The notes: a model not told the origin generated them from the sequence alone. Counted from the stretch's first letter, positions 39,722 through 48,197 are shown. The stretch is 64,000 nt of DNA from Protula sp. h YS-2021 (GCA_949752745.1 OX457031.1:24752081-24816080); one strand, 5' to 3'. Made by a program: numbers and translations.

Positions 39722-42700
39722 ATGACAGCGGCGGCAGCGGCAGCAGCGACAACAACAAGGATGGCTACGAAACAAGCAAGGTTGAAACGTGCTCGGGAAG
39801 AGCTTATTCAGCAGATAGAAGTGAAGAGACAAAAGACGCTGGAAGATAGTATTATCAGACCTGATCCGTTCCTTTGCTATGGATGTGTTAAGATATTTCC
39901 ATCTATGGATGCGTTTGACACACATGTATGCAAAGAACCAAAGACAGTGCAAGTAGGGAGAGGGAGAAGAGTGAGTCTTGGTGAAAACGCGCAGGAAAGA
40001 CGGTTTGAGCCTGAAGATGGATCGGATTTATTACTTGAAATGCGGCAACAAGAGAATCGGATTAAGGCACATTTACGAGAAACGTTAAATGATGGAATGA
40101 AATGGTACATTGTCGTACATGCACGCTTCAAGAAAATGACAGCGAATGCTGAAGGGGTGATGGTAGAACAAGTGGATAATGCTTTTATCAGCAGTCGAAC
40201 ATATATAGCCTACAATCCAGGGGATATTGAGCAGGACTTGCCAGAAGCCTATAAAGAATTGTTTACCAAGTTTGATGAACATGAGCGACAAGGTTCTGGC
40301 TGGGTGTTGGATAACATCCTGTATATTGAAGTGCATACAGCTACATCAACACCTCTGGAAGCAAGCTGTTATATGGACCTGCCGAAGAAAGTGAAGAATA
40401 CAAAGGCTGTATTAAACATTAAGAATAAAGATAACAAGTGCTTCTTATGGTCGGTACTGGCTCACCTTCACCCTTCAACAGATGCAAACCCAGAGCGCGT
40501 GCATCGATACAAGCCATTTGAGAACGAATTAAAGGTGGAAGGCATGACATTTCCCACACCGATTACGGCCATTCCAAAGTTTGAAAAGGAGAATAATGTA
40601 TCCATCAACGTGTTTGGATATGAACAGGATGTCGTTGTTCCGATACAACTGAGTCGAAACACCAGCGCTAACAGCGCCAACAGCGTCAACAGCGCCAACA
40701 GCGCCAACAGCGCCAACAGCGCCAACAGCGCGAGAGAAATCAACTTACTTTTGATTAGTAATGACAGGACAAGACATTACTGTCTCATCAAGAATTTCAG
40801 CAAACTGATGGCTTATCGATCAAAGCATAATGGAAGTGCATTTTATTGTTTCAACTGCCTTCACGGGTTTATACGACAAGATCTGTTAGATAAGCATCGC
40901 GAAGTGTGTGGCAAGCATGGAGCGCAACGTTTATCATTCCCCAAGGAACCGTTTATCAAGTTTAAGAATGTAGCCAAACAACAGCGAGCACCTTTTGTGA
41001 TTTATGCAGACTTTGAATGTTTCACGCAAAAGCATGAAGAAGGAGACAAGCACCAACATCATCGTCCAAACAGCTTCGCCTATGTGGTTGTGAGCCAGTA
41101 TGACACACGTGCCCCAGTCGTGTATCGAGGAGACAATGCTGTGAAAGTCTTTTTAGACCATATGGTGAATGAGCGTGATCGTATTGTGCAGGGTTTACAG
41201 CAGCCAAAGAAGTTGGTCATGACTCGTGAAGACAAAGAGGATTTCAGGACTGCTGTGGATTGCTACATTTGTCATGAGCCTCTAGGAGCAGATTGTGTGA
41301 GAGATCATGACCATATCAATGGCAAATACCGTGGAGCTGCACATAGTGAATGCAATTTGCAATTCCGATTTCGAAAGGATCAGCAGGGTGTTAAAGATTC
41401 GTTTATCATCCCTGTCTTTTTCCACAATTTGCGAGGCTATGACAGCCATTTGATTATGGAGGAAATTGGCAAATTCAAAGATGAAACGCTTACGGTTATT
41501 CCCAACACCGTTGAGAAATATATTGCATTCACCATGAGCAATCTGAAATTTACAGACAGTTATCAGTTCATGGGTACTTCTCTACAGAAGTTGGTATCCA
41601 ACCTGGCGGCAGAAGGGAAAGATACCTTTTATAACATGACCTCTCACATTCACGATAGCGACCAGCAAGAGTTACTGTTGAGAAAGGGAGTGTACCCCTA
41701 CGATTACGTGGATGAGCCATCCAAGTTTGCTGAAACACAACTGCCGTCCAAGGACAAGTTTTACAGTCTGCTCAGTGAAGAAGGCATTAGCGATGAGGAT
41801 TATGTGCATGCACAGAAGGTGTGGGAGACATTCCACTGCACTACATTTGGTGAATACCACGACTTATACCTGAAATCGGATGTATTGCTGTTGGCTGACG
41901 TGTTTGAAAATTTTCGTCAAGTGTGTCTTAACACGTATGAATTGGATCCTGCCCACTACTATACAGCGCCAGGACTGTCGTGGGATGCGATGTTAAAAGC
42001 GACAAAGGTGAAGTTGGAATTGATCAATGACATTGACATGTACCAAATGGTTGAACAAGGTCTACGTGGAGGAATATCTGTCATCACACACAAGTATGCG
42101 AAAGCAAATAACCCCTACGTAGCAGAGTATGACCCTATGCAACCAACCCATTATCTGATGTATCTCGACGCAAACAACTTGTACGGCTGGGCCATGTCAC
42201 AAAGTATGCCAGAAAGTGGATTTATGTGGGTGAACGAGCCAGAATCCATTAACTTCATGGAAGTGGATGAAGAGGATGAGATTGGATACATTTTAGAGGT
42301 GGATTTGGAATATCCATATTCAATCCATGATGGTCATAATCACTACCCAGTAGCTCCAGAACGGAAAGGTGTGAAGGTGGGAGAATTATCAGGGTATAGT
42401 CAGAAGCTACGGAAAGAGTTGAACATGAAAGATAAACCCAGTGAAAAGCTCATTCCCAACTTGTGTGACAAGAAGAACTATGTACTTCATTATAGAAATT
42501 TACAGCAATATGTGTCACTGGGATTGAAAGTCACGAAGGTGCATCGGGCTATCATGTTTACACAGAGCAAATGGTTGGCGAAATACATCTCGTTGAACAC
42601 GGAAAAGAGAAAGTTGGCTAAGAACCCGTTTGAGAAAGACTTTTTCAAATTGATGAACAACTCTGTATTTGGCAAAACCATGGAAAATGTGAGAAAGCGC

Positions 42701-43426
42701 ATCAAAGTTGAACTCGTTCACCAGGAAAAGCGGTTCAAGAAACTTGTAGCCAAACCTTCATTCCACCAATTTAGAATTTTCAATGACGATTTGACTGCGG
42801 TACATTTACGCAAAGTGGATTTGCTTCTGGATAAGCCCATTCAAGTCGGCTTCACCATTCTTGACCTCAGCAAAGTGCTCATGTTTGACTTTCATTACAA
42901 CTACATCATGACCAAGTATCCTGACGCCAAGCTGTTGTTCAGTGACACCGACAGTCTATGTTATGACATAGAAACGGATGATATCTACAAGGATATGCAG
43001 GAAGATGCTGACTTGTTCGACACAAGTGACTATCCCCCCGATCATTTCTTGCATTCCACCGTGAACAAGAAAGTGCTTGGGAAAATGAAAGATGAGACGG
43101 CAGGTATCCCCATTGAAGAGTTTGTTGGACTTCGGCCGAAAATGTACAGTATGATGTATGGTGGGAAAGAAAAACGTACAGCCAAAGGGATTACTCATGC
43201 GTGTCAAAGACGTATGAAACATCAGCAATATAAAGACAGTTTGTTCAACCAAACGCAAATGATGGTGACAGGACACATCATTCGAAGTCATAACCACCAG
43301 ATTTTCTCGGAGAAGTTGAGGAAAGTAGCTCTCTCCCCCTTTGATGATAAGCGATACGTGTTAAATGATGGCTATTCCACTTTGGCGCATGGGCATTACA
43401 AGACAGCGGCGGCAGCAACAGTATAA
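39722..43426 (+). CDS. polB: Protein-primed family-B DNA polymerase (PolB)
   Basis: Replicates the linear element genome by protein priming. 1234 aa from ATG 39722; ATG 39761 is also possible. Layout: Ala/Thr-rich start; C2H2-like finger (CYGCVKIF...H..C) near residues 50-70; a region with DNKCFLWSV (~240) and HYCLIK (~350) reminiscent of OTU-like cysteine proteases; a SAN tripeptide repeat (~318-338); a second C2H2 finger; Exo I YADFEC (~428); an inserted endonuclease VII-like zinc/HNH module (CYICHEPLG...DHDHINGKYRGAAHSECN, ~513-545); Exo II FHNLRGYDSH (~569); Pol A DANNLYGWAMS (~815); Pol B KLMNNSVFGKTMEN (~976); and Pol C SDTDSL (~1073). All key residues are present. The stop TAA lies inside the TATAAAAG box of the next gene. 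Confidence 0.97.
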   Translation: MTAAAAAAATTTRMATKQARLKRAREELIQQIEVKRQKTLEDSIIRPDPFLCYGCVKIFPSMDAFDTHVCKEPKTVQVGRGRRVSLGENAQERRFEPEDGSDLLLEMRQQENRIKAHLRETLNDGMKWYIVVHARFKKMTANAEGVMVEQVDNAFISSRTYIAYNPGDIEQDLPEAYKELFTKFDEHERQGSGWVLDNILYIEVHTATSTPLEASCYMDLPKKVKNTKAVLNIKNKDNKCFLWSVLAHLHPSTDANPERVHRYKPFENELKVEGMTFPTPITAIPKFEKENNVSINVFGYEQDVVVPIQLSRNTSANSANSVNSANSANSANSANSAREINLLLISNDRTRHYCLIKNFSKLMAYRSKHNGSAFYCFNCLHGFIRQDLLDKHREVCGKHGAQRLSFPKEPFIKFKNVAKQQRAPFVIYADFECFTQKHEEGDKHQHHRPNSFAYVVVSQYDTRAPVVYRGDNAVKVFLDHMVNERDRIVQGLQQPKKLVMTREDKEDFRTAVDCYICHEPLGADCVRDHDHINGKYRGAAHSECNLQFRFRKDQQGVKDSFIIPVFFHNLRGYDSHLIMEEIGKFKDETLTVIPNTVEKYIAFTMSNLKFTDSYQFMGTSLQKLVSNLAAEGKDTFYNMTSHIHDSDQQELLLRKGVYPYDYVDEPSKFAETQLPSKDKFYSLLSEEGISDEDYVHAQKVWETFHCTTFGEYHDLYLKSDVLLLADVFENFRQVCLNTYELDPAHYYTAPGLSWDAMLKATKVKLELINDIDMYQMVEQGLRGGISVITHKYAKANNPYVAEYDPMQPTHYLMYLDANNLYGWAMSQSMPESGFMWVNEPESINFMEVDEEDEIGYILEVDLEYPYSIHDGHNHYPVAPERKGVKVGELSGYSQKLRKELNMKDKPSEKLIPNLCDKKNYVLHYRNLQQYVSLGLKVTKVHRAIMFTQSKWLAKYISLNTEKRKLAKNPFEKDFFKLMNNSVFGKTMENVRKRIKVELVHQEKRFKKLVAKPSFHQFRIFNDDLTAVHLRKVDLLLDKPIQVGFTILDLSKVLMFDFHYNYIMTKYPDAKLLFSDTDSLCYDIETDDIYKDMQEDADLFDTSDYPPDHFLHSTVNKKVLGKMKDETAGIPIEEFVGLRPKMYSMMYGGKEKRTAKGITHACQRRMKHQQYKDSLFNQTQMMVTGHIIRSHNHQIFSEKLRKVALSPFDDKRYVLNDGYSTLAHGHYKTAAAATV

Positions 43427-43429
43427 AAG
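43422..43429 (+). promoter_or_regulatory. TATA box of the PC4 gene, overlapping the PolB stop
   Basis: TATAAAAG followed by a G run; its internal TAA (43424-43426) is the PolB stop codon. Transcription should start about 43450, which excludes the ATG at 43439 and supports the start at 43484. Confidence 0.75.
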
Positions 43430-43483
43430 GGGGGGGGGATGACTCTCACCAAACTTCAGTTTCAGAGTGAGTTGAGGGTGAAC

Positions 43484-43855
43484 ATGAAGCGATCTGTGCC
43501 AACGGATATAACGGATATGGATACTCTAGCAGATACAGTGAAAGACTTGAACGTGAACAATTCCACCACCACCACTATCAAGAAATTAAAAGTGGAGACG
43601 GCGACGACACCACCACCACCACCACCACAGTCGTGGGATGGAATGCTTTCTCTAGGCAATGGAAAGTATATCAAGATTATGAAACAAAGTGATGAAGGTG
43701 TGGTGAACATTCGCAAGTACCTCAGAGATGAGGGGACTGGAAGGAACCGTCCGACGAAAAAGGGTATCTTGCTGACCATACCTGAATGGAAAATGCTGAA
43801 GAAGCAGGTGAAAGAAGTGGATAAAAGGCTTCGTAGACAAGACGACAAGTCATAA
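43484..43855 (+). CDS. PC4-like single-strand DNA-binding protein, 123 aa
   Basis: Residues ~55-118 match the transcriptional coactivator PC4/p15 core: SLGNGKYIKIMKQSDEG, NIRKYLRDE, then PTKKGILLTIPEWKML. PC4 binds single-stranded DNA as a dimer and acts in transcription and replication. The N-terminal part is Ser/Thr-rich with a run of six prolines. The start was chosen from the TATA box position; an in-frame ATG at 43439 would lie upstream of the likely transcript start. It is followed after 13 bp by another small gene whose fold may be related, suggesting a duplicated early cluster. Confidence 0.85.
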   Translation: MKRSVPTDITDMDTLADTVKDLNVNNSTTTTIKKLKVETATTPPPPPPQSWDGMLSLGNGKYIKIMKQSDEGVVNIRKYLRDEGTGRNRPTKKGILLTIPEWKMLKKQVKEVDKRLRRQDDKS

Positions 43856-43868
43856 CAAGGTAACAATC

Positions 43869-44240
43869 ATGAATGCACTCATGCTGAACGGTGGTGTTTA
43901 CCTTACTGTCAATGAGAGGAATGAAGTGATACTAGATTCTAAGACAAGTTATCATCGGTTTAAACCTGAAGTGTGGAAAGACTTTAAAAACATACCACTT
44001 GAACCTGGGTTTAAACGTAGACTTGAAAATAAAGTGGAAGTGACGGTAGCTGAATATGATTCTAACATACGTGTGACATTCTGTAGAAATCTTTTACAGG
44101 ATTATCCAAAGGATTATAAGGGAGTTGTGCCAGATACACCATATACAGATTTGATCCTCTTTGATATCAAGAACTGGCGCGCAGTCTTACGATTCCTAGA
44201 AGCGATACAACATCCGCTGTTCGACATCATCCGAGTATAA
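43869..44240 (+). CDS. Small protein, possible diverged PC4-like fold, 123 aa
   Basis: ATG start 13 bp after the PC4 gene. The protein alternates beta-type stretches with a closing helix: VEVTVAEYDSNIRVTF, then a variable loop, then LILFDIKNWRAVLRFLEAI. This order (strands, charged loop, hydrophobic strand, x-x-W helix) mirrors the PC4 core next door (ILLTIPEWKMLKKQV). The likeness is by eye and weak. It shares the small + strand cluster 43484-44873 and has no TATA box of its own that I can see. Confidence 0.7.
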   Translation: MNALMLNGGVYLTVNERNEVILDSKTSYHRFKPEVWKDFKNIPLEPGFKRRLENKVEVTVAEYDSNIRVTFCRNLLQDYPKDYKGVVPDTPYTDLILFDIKNWRAVLRFLEAIQHPLFDIIRV

Positions 44241-44245
44241 GAAAG

Positions 44246-44590
44246 ATGGAAGACGACTATGTGTTGGATTATGAACCCATAACATATGGATTCTCATACA
44301 TGAGAAACTTATGTGATGATATTGTGCTACGACATTTTGGACAGTATCTCGTCCTATCGCTTGATGACCAATCCGTGTTGAAGGATCATCTAGACAAGTT
44401 GAGAATACCCGGCTTTTTCCTAGCAGTCTCAAATGAATTAGATGTGCGTGTGACTGAGAACGGTCTAGACGTGTTTGTACAATTTCGCCAATATGACGAG
44501 CTTACAGAAGACTGCGACATCATCACCCTCAGCACAGCGGAATGGAACGCGCTGTTACACGCATTGGATTGGGAAGAATCTTCTGCTTGA
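44246..44590 (+). CDS. Small protein, possible diverged PC4-like fold, 114 aa
   Basis: ATG five bases after the previous stop. The C-terminal half reads LDVRVTENGLDVFVQF, an acidic loop, then DIITLSTAEWNALLHAL, the same strand-loop-strand-W-helix order as its neighbours. The N-terminal half (VLRHFGQYLVLSLDDQ) may be a degenerate first repeat of the same unit. Its last codons overlap the next reading frame. Function not recognised; nucleic-acid binding is an inference from the PC4 resemblance. Confidence 0.7.
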   Translation: MEDDYVLDYEPITYGFSYMRNLCDDIVLRHFGQYLVLSLDDQSVLKDHLDKLRIPGFFLAVSNELDVRVTENGLDVFVQFRQYDELTEDCDIITLSTAEWNALLHALDWEESSA

Positions 44591-44873
44591 ATTCAAAGAG
44601 GATGGAATACAACTCAAGCGGGGTACCAAATCCATTGAGGTGACACAGCCTATGCGGCTGATGCGGCTGATGCGGCTGATGGACATAGAAGAAGAAGGAT
44701 ATGAACTCAAACTGTCTGAACATGAAACTGTTAAAGTGATAAAGTTTGGTGATGTGTGTTATGTAAGCTTTCATAGCATTTACAAACGTGGGTGTAATGT
44801 CTATGATACCTATATTAATTTAAATTGTAATGAATGGCATACATTGATCAATGTATTGAGAGAGAACTTGTAA
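44493..44873 (+). CDS. Small protein overlapping its neighbour, PC4-like pattern
   Basis: This frame overlaps the preceding gene by 98 bp if it starts at ATG 44493; an alternative start is the ATG at 44652 in the short tandem repeat coding MRLMRLMRLM. The C-terminal part VKVIKFGDVCYVSF...TYINLNCNEWHTLINVL repeats the pattern of the two genes before it. The protein-like stretch begins (LLLEFKEDGIQL) right where the previous gene stops, so a +1 frameshift joining both into one protein, or an assembly error, should be considered. AATAAA follows at 44910. Confidence 0.5.
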   Translation: MTSLQKTATSSPSAQRNGTRCYTHWIGKNLLLEFKEDGIQLKRGTKSIEVTQPMRLMRLMRLMDIEEEGYELKLSEHETVKVIKFGDVCYVSFHSIYKRGCNVYDTYINLNCNEWHTLINVLRENL

Positions 44874-44909
44874 AAAAGTAGTTGGTAGATAAGAGGGGGA
44901 GAAAACACC

Positions 44910-44915
44910 AATAAA
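44910..44915 (+). terminator. Poly(A) signal of the left-arm gene cluster
   Basis: AATAAA 37 bp after the last + strand stop codon, in the 125 bp gap where left-arm and late genes converge. No equally clear minus-strand signal was seen in the gap. Confidence 0.65.
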
Positions 44916-44998
44916 CAAGACCAGTTTGAAACTTAGAGTTTTCTTTTTCCCAACATTTGAACAATTCTTTAACAACTATCTACAGCTTAACTACACCA

Positions 44999-45439
44999 TT
45001 AATAAAACCATGGTTTATAATGTCTATAGACAAAATCCTTAACAATAAAATCCCCATCCTTTCTTTTTAATATATTCACAATCTCAAACATACTCTGACC
45101 TCGAGCTCTATGCCATATATAATATACACAATAAAAACCACACGCCGATGATATCGGCGTTTGTAATGAGATGGAATTATACATATAGTCATTTCTTAAA
45201 AATGTTTCTAAACGCTCATCGAGAGGTAACAGTCCATAAGAGTCAAAGTATTCCGCAGGGTCTTTGTCATAATACACTGCCACCCAATGCTCTCCTGGTT
45301 CATCATGATCGTCGGTGTTGATGACATAGGCACCGCGTTGTAAAGACGGTGGTAACTGGTCCATGGGAAACACACCTTGAAACAAGTCTTTGGTCGCGGC
45401 ATCATGGCTCAGGATAGCTTCGATCTGCTTCGTGTTCAT
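44999..45439 (-). CDS. Adenain-like cysteine protease, 146 aa
   Basis: Virion maturation protease of the adenovirus/Polinton type, which cleaves capsid and core precursors. The catalytic set is visible: His51 in GEHWVAVYYD, Asp66 in YFDSYG, Gln93 (oxyanion) and Cys100 in SSACGFYCVYY. It is somewhat shorter than adenovirus protease. Last gene of the late block; its ATG overlaps the capsid stop as ATGA, as in a polycistronic layout. Confidence 0.93.
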   Translation of the reverse strand: MNTKQIEAILSHDAATKDLFQGVFPMDQLPPSLQRGAYVINTDDHDEPGEHWVAVYYDKDPAEYFDSYGLLPLDERLETFLRNDYMYNSISLQTPISSACGFYCVYYIWHRARGQSMFEIVNILKRKDGDFIVKDFVYRHYKPWFY

Positions 45440-46809
45440 GACTGGTAGTCGAATTGGATGCTACGATTGGCACTGATCTCAATAATGTTGTCGAATTCAG
45501 CATAGACGATGACATTGATGGTAGGTTGCAAAGCCCTAGCAAAGTTCATTTCTAGCCGCAAATTCCCATGCTTGATCAGGGGAAAATGATCAGCTCCATC
45601 ATAATCCGGTGTTAAGTCAAACGAAAATAAAGAATACCCTCTAGGCCAATCTTCCCTTTTTATAATGGAACTTTTCTCACCATTCAATCGATCAAACGAT
45701 TTGTAAAGCGTTTCAAAAGCGTCCAGGTACTTGTTCTGTGGAATGTCAAGCTTGAGCGGTTTGGATAGGACTGGTTCACCATCCGTGTACAGTTGCATAT
45801 AGTTCAGATCAAAATGTTTGAAATCATATGGATTCCTCAATACTGACCCACCAAAGGCTTCATTATGAACCAGCCCAATGACAATGCGATTTGGCAATTG
45901 ACCCAAAAAGATGTTGTCTTTCACAAAAGACCGAAATCCTGCCGGAATGGCCAAGACTTTACATTCTTTTCTAGTGATGATGAGCTTGGCAGGACTTTTC
46001 AGCAATGCGTCTGTATGCCCTAGCTGAATCCCTGGACTCACCCTCACTTTGCGAATGGTTAAAAATGCCTCTTTCACTTCTACCTTATAGGTATTATCTA
46101 CAGCCATCAATACATAATCATCTTTCTGTCTATGGAAACGCAACTTCAAACTGATACCATTCGGAAGATAGCGATCCTGCTCAAACAAATCTATCCTCAA
46201 ACCACCTGCAAGCATAAACTCACGGCTGAGACGCGTATGCAAATAACGATGATGCAACCCATTGTTTCCTTGCTCAGCTAGATCACCACCGTCGGCATTG
46301 ACATGAAACCCGGATACATAGTGTTCATGATTAGGTCTTTTCACCTCATAACTATTCATCGACCCAGCAGTATCCTTGTACATGAGCCGCATAGAGCGCT
46401 CAGAATGGAGACTTTCTTCCGAATCATGGATGAGATGAGAGATAATGCTGGTATAGCCATGGGTGTTGTTACTATGCGAAACCAACCGATCATTCAGAAA
46501 CAATTCAATATTAGACCATAACCCATTAAACACATCATTGATGCAAGAGACATTATCATCTGGGCCACACACTGTTCCATCAGCCTTTACAATGCGGCAT
46601 ACAATATGAAGTTTGCTGTTCTTTAAATCCAGATATTCTTCTGTACTCGCAGGAATGTAGAATTCTATGGGAGCCCCCTCTCTAATGGTAGTCAGTGGTT
46701 GATAGTCGACATTATAACTTTTCTCTACAGCAGTTTGCGTCGGCGGTACGTGAAACCATTCCAATGGAGAAAGACTGCATTCGCACGAATGATTGTGAAT
46801 GAGAGACAT
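45436..46809 (-). CDS. Hexon-like major capsid protein, 457 aa
   Basis: Matches the F54H12.2-like protein family that accompanies animal Polintons and adintoviruses and is considered the double-jelly-roll major capsid protein. Typical stretches: YQPLTTIREGAPIEFYIPAS near the N-terminus, EEYLDLKNSKLHI, LFLNDRLVSHSNNT, MYKDTAGSM, and a later LPNGISLKLRFHRQKDDY. Length and position between the pVI-like gene and the protease fit. It starts four bases after the preceding stop and ends in an ATGA overlap with the protease. The jelly-roll fold is inferred from the family, not read directly. Confidence 0.9.
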   Translation of the reverse strand: MSLIHNHSCECSLSPLEWFHVPPTQTAVEKSYNVDYQPLTTIREGAPIEFYIPASTEEYLDLKNSKLHIVCRIVKADGTVCGPDDNVSCINDVFNGLWSNIELFLNDRLVSHSNNTHGYTSIISHLIHDSEESLHSERSMRLMYKDTAGSMNSYEVKRPNHEHYVSGFHVNADGGDLAEQGNNGLHHRYLHTRLSREFMLAGGLRIDLFEQDRYLPNGISLKLRFHRQKDDYVLMAVDNTYKVEVKEAFLTIRKVRVSPGIQLGHTDALLKSPAKLIITRKECKVLAIPAGFRSFVKDNIFLGQLPNRIVIGLVHNEAFGGSVLRNPYDFKHFDLNYMQLYTDGEPVLSKPLKLDIPQNKYLDAFETLYKSFDRLNGEKSSIIKREDWPRGYSLFSFDLTPDYDGADHFPLIKHGNLRLEMNFARALQPTINVIVYAEFDNIIEISANRSIQFDYQS

Positions 46810-46813
46810 GATT

Positions 46814-47170
46814 TTAAAAGATATCTCTTTTATGCTTTTTTGATGTTATCCGTCTAGCTGTTTTTCGTCTTCTGGCACGTTTCGTCGGTTGCACTCTCTT
46901 TTTATGGACATCACCACCACCAAACACACGCTGTGCTACTCGACCCGTAACATCTTTCGCAACATTCTTTGCAGCCTTCTTAAGATGTGGCGCAACGATC
47001 TTAGCCCCAGCCTTAAGTAGTGGAATAGCTCTACGAGCCAATGATCCCAGTATTGAACCAATACCATCTCCATACTGTATTCGCGCTCCTTTGAATCCTG
47101 GTAATTCTCCACCCACTTGACGAAGAAAATGGTTGCGATATGCAGACGGATCGTGTGTGTAGGCTTTCAT
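46814..47170 (-). CDS. pVI-like basic minor capsid/core protein, 118 aa
   Basis: Short and very basic. A Gly-rich segment (GDGIGSILGSLARRAIPLL) forms a plausible amphipathic, membrane-active helix, followed by Lys/Ala helices and a C-terminal basic tail with repeated K/R clusters. Adenovirus pVI/pX-type proteins with this layout are known next to Polinton capsid genes. Its ATG overlaps the penton-like gene's stop as ATGA. Confidence 0.8.
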   Translation of the reverse strand: MKAYTHDPSAYRNHFLRQVGGELPGFKGARIQYGDGIGSILGSLARRAIPLLKAGAKIVAPHLKKAAKNVAKDVTGRVAQRVFGGGDVHKKRVQPTKRARRRKTARRITSKKHKRDIF

Positions 47171-47925
47171 AATGCTTTTGGTCGAAAATGAAGTTTACAG
47201 ATCACCTTTCCAGTTTGAAATGGAACAGTATGGCCTGTGTCATCCTTTATATTCATCTCTATCATGTCAAATTTGGATGTGTTTACAGGGACATAGTGCG
47301 GTTCGCTGTACGTTTTCATAACAATGTCGCCATCATGGCCTTGTATCCCAACAGAGCGTAGCAAAGGCACATAATAATCCCCAACCACTTGTGGTTCACA
47401 AATACTACAATACACATACAGTGTATAAAACCCCTGTTTCACATCCGCTTTATGGTCAGCTGTACACGTTTCAGTATACCAGTGATCTGGGATAAATCCT
47501 AAAATCTCAGCTAATCCAGTGGAGAAGGACACTTCATAGCCATAATCGAGAAATAGAAACACACGTCGTCTAATTTTATCATACTTTAGCCGAATAGCTT
47601 CTGTAAGTTTCAGAGCATTAGTTGCTTCTCCATTGACTGCCTGACATAGTTCTTGTATGGTTCTATAGTACCCATAAGGAATATCGAGAGTGCTAAGAAT
47701 AGGATCATCGAATAGGTGTTGTCGATACTGAATAGAATAGTCCATGCCATGTCTCATCGTTGTCCATGTATGCGGATATTGAATTTCAGCTAAAGCCACT
47801 TCATATCTTCCATTCAGGTAGATGGTTCGAGGCATACGAATTTGATAATTCGAAGCCTTGTTGTTGGGATAATAATTCATACTCGCATTGCTCGGCAAAG
47901 TAATGTAAAAGCTTGTCGACTCCAT
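47167..47925 (-). CDS. Penton-like minor capsid protein, 252 aa
   Basis: Belongs to the single-jelly-roll minor capsid (penton) family of Polintons/adintoviruses. The signature opening is FYITLPSNASMNYYPNN followed by a TIYLNGRYEVALAEIQYPHTW stretch, both seen here. It forms the five-fold vertices in models of these virions. I chose ATG 47925 because the frame extends upstream only through a TTG. It lies 14 bp after the acylation-motif gene and overlaps the pVI-like gene by 4 bp. Confidence 0.88.
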   Translation of the reverse strand: MESTSFYITLPSNASMNYYPNNKASNYQIRMPRTIYLNGRYEVALAEIQYPHTWTTMRHGMDYSIQYRQHLFDDPILSTLDIPYGYYRTIQELCQAVNGEATNALKLTEAIRLKYDKIRRRVFLFLDYGYEVSFSTGLAEILGFIPDHWYTETCTADHKADVKQGFYTLYVYCSICEPQVVGDYYVPLLRSVGIQGHDGDIVMKTYSEPHYVPVNTSKFDMIEMNIKDDTGHTVPFQTGKVICKLHFRPKAL

Positions 47926-47939
47926 GGTAGGGAAACCTC

Positions 47940-48197
47940 TCAAATGGTATGGGTGCGTCGTCGTCGTTGCCTATATACCTCAGGATAGCGCGCGCCATTC
48001 GACCAAGTATGCAAAGTCTCATCCTCTTTTACATCATCATCATCATCATCATCATGATGGACTTCTCCTTCACAACACACACTTGTGCATCGGATCTTCA
48101 CAGGAATAGTTGAAATAGTTGAAATAGTCGGTTTCTCTTCCTGGCCACCACAACAACAACACCATAGCTCTTTCAACCATGTTAAAAATTTTCCCAT
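47940..48197 (-). CDS. Small protein with N-myristoylation and Cys-cluster motif, 85 aa
   Basis: Begins MGKFLTWLKELWCCCCGG. Gly2 with Thr6 fits the N-myristoylation pattern, and four consecutive cysteines at 13-16 are a likely palmitoylation site, so membrane anchoring is predicted. Then come a Ser/Thr-Ile repeat, a Cys-containing segment, a run of seven Asp after HH (coded by an ATC/GAT microsatellite) and a basic tail. It overlaps the preceding gene by 16 bp in a different frame. No family recognised. It is placed among virion genes and could be an inner-membrane or entry/egress factor, which is inference. Confidence 0.75.
   Translation of the reverse strand: MGKFLTWLKELWCCCCGGQEEKPTISTISTIPVKIRCTSVCCEGEVHHDDDDDDDVKEDETLHTWSNGARYPEVYRQRRRRTHTI

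Larger units (their letters stand above)
39334..39735 (+). repeat. Internal third copy of an inverted-repeat segment (PolB promoter region)
   Basis: This ~400 bp stretch corresponds, in the same orientation, to 56572-56965 of the right repeat (and inverted to the left repeat). Shared features in order are AAATGGTGACTGAAAATCATT, the TTTAACTTT(T)AGTG AT-rich runs, GAAATAGTTGTAAATAAAATG, AGAGCTCTTTTCTCTTCTC, the dyad CTGTAGTTTAACTACAG, the CCGTCCGCGTATAAAAGGGG core promoter and the GAACATCAGAACAGTTGATG start region. Confidence 0.9.

Noticed and set aside
43439..43483. Upstream ATG of the PC4-like gene
   Set aside because: It lies only ~17 bp after the TATA box, so it should be upstream of the transcript start.
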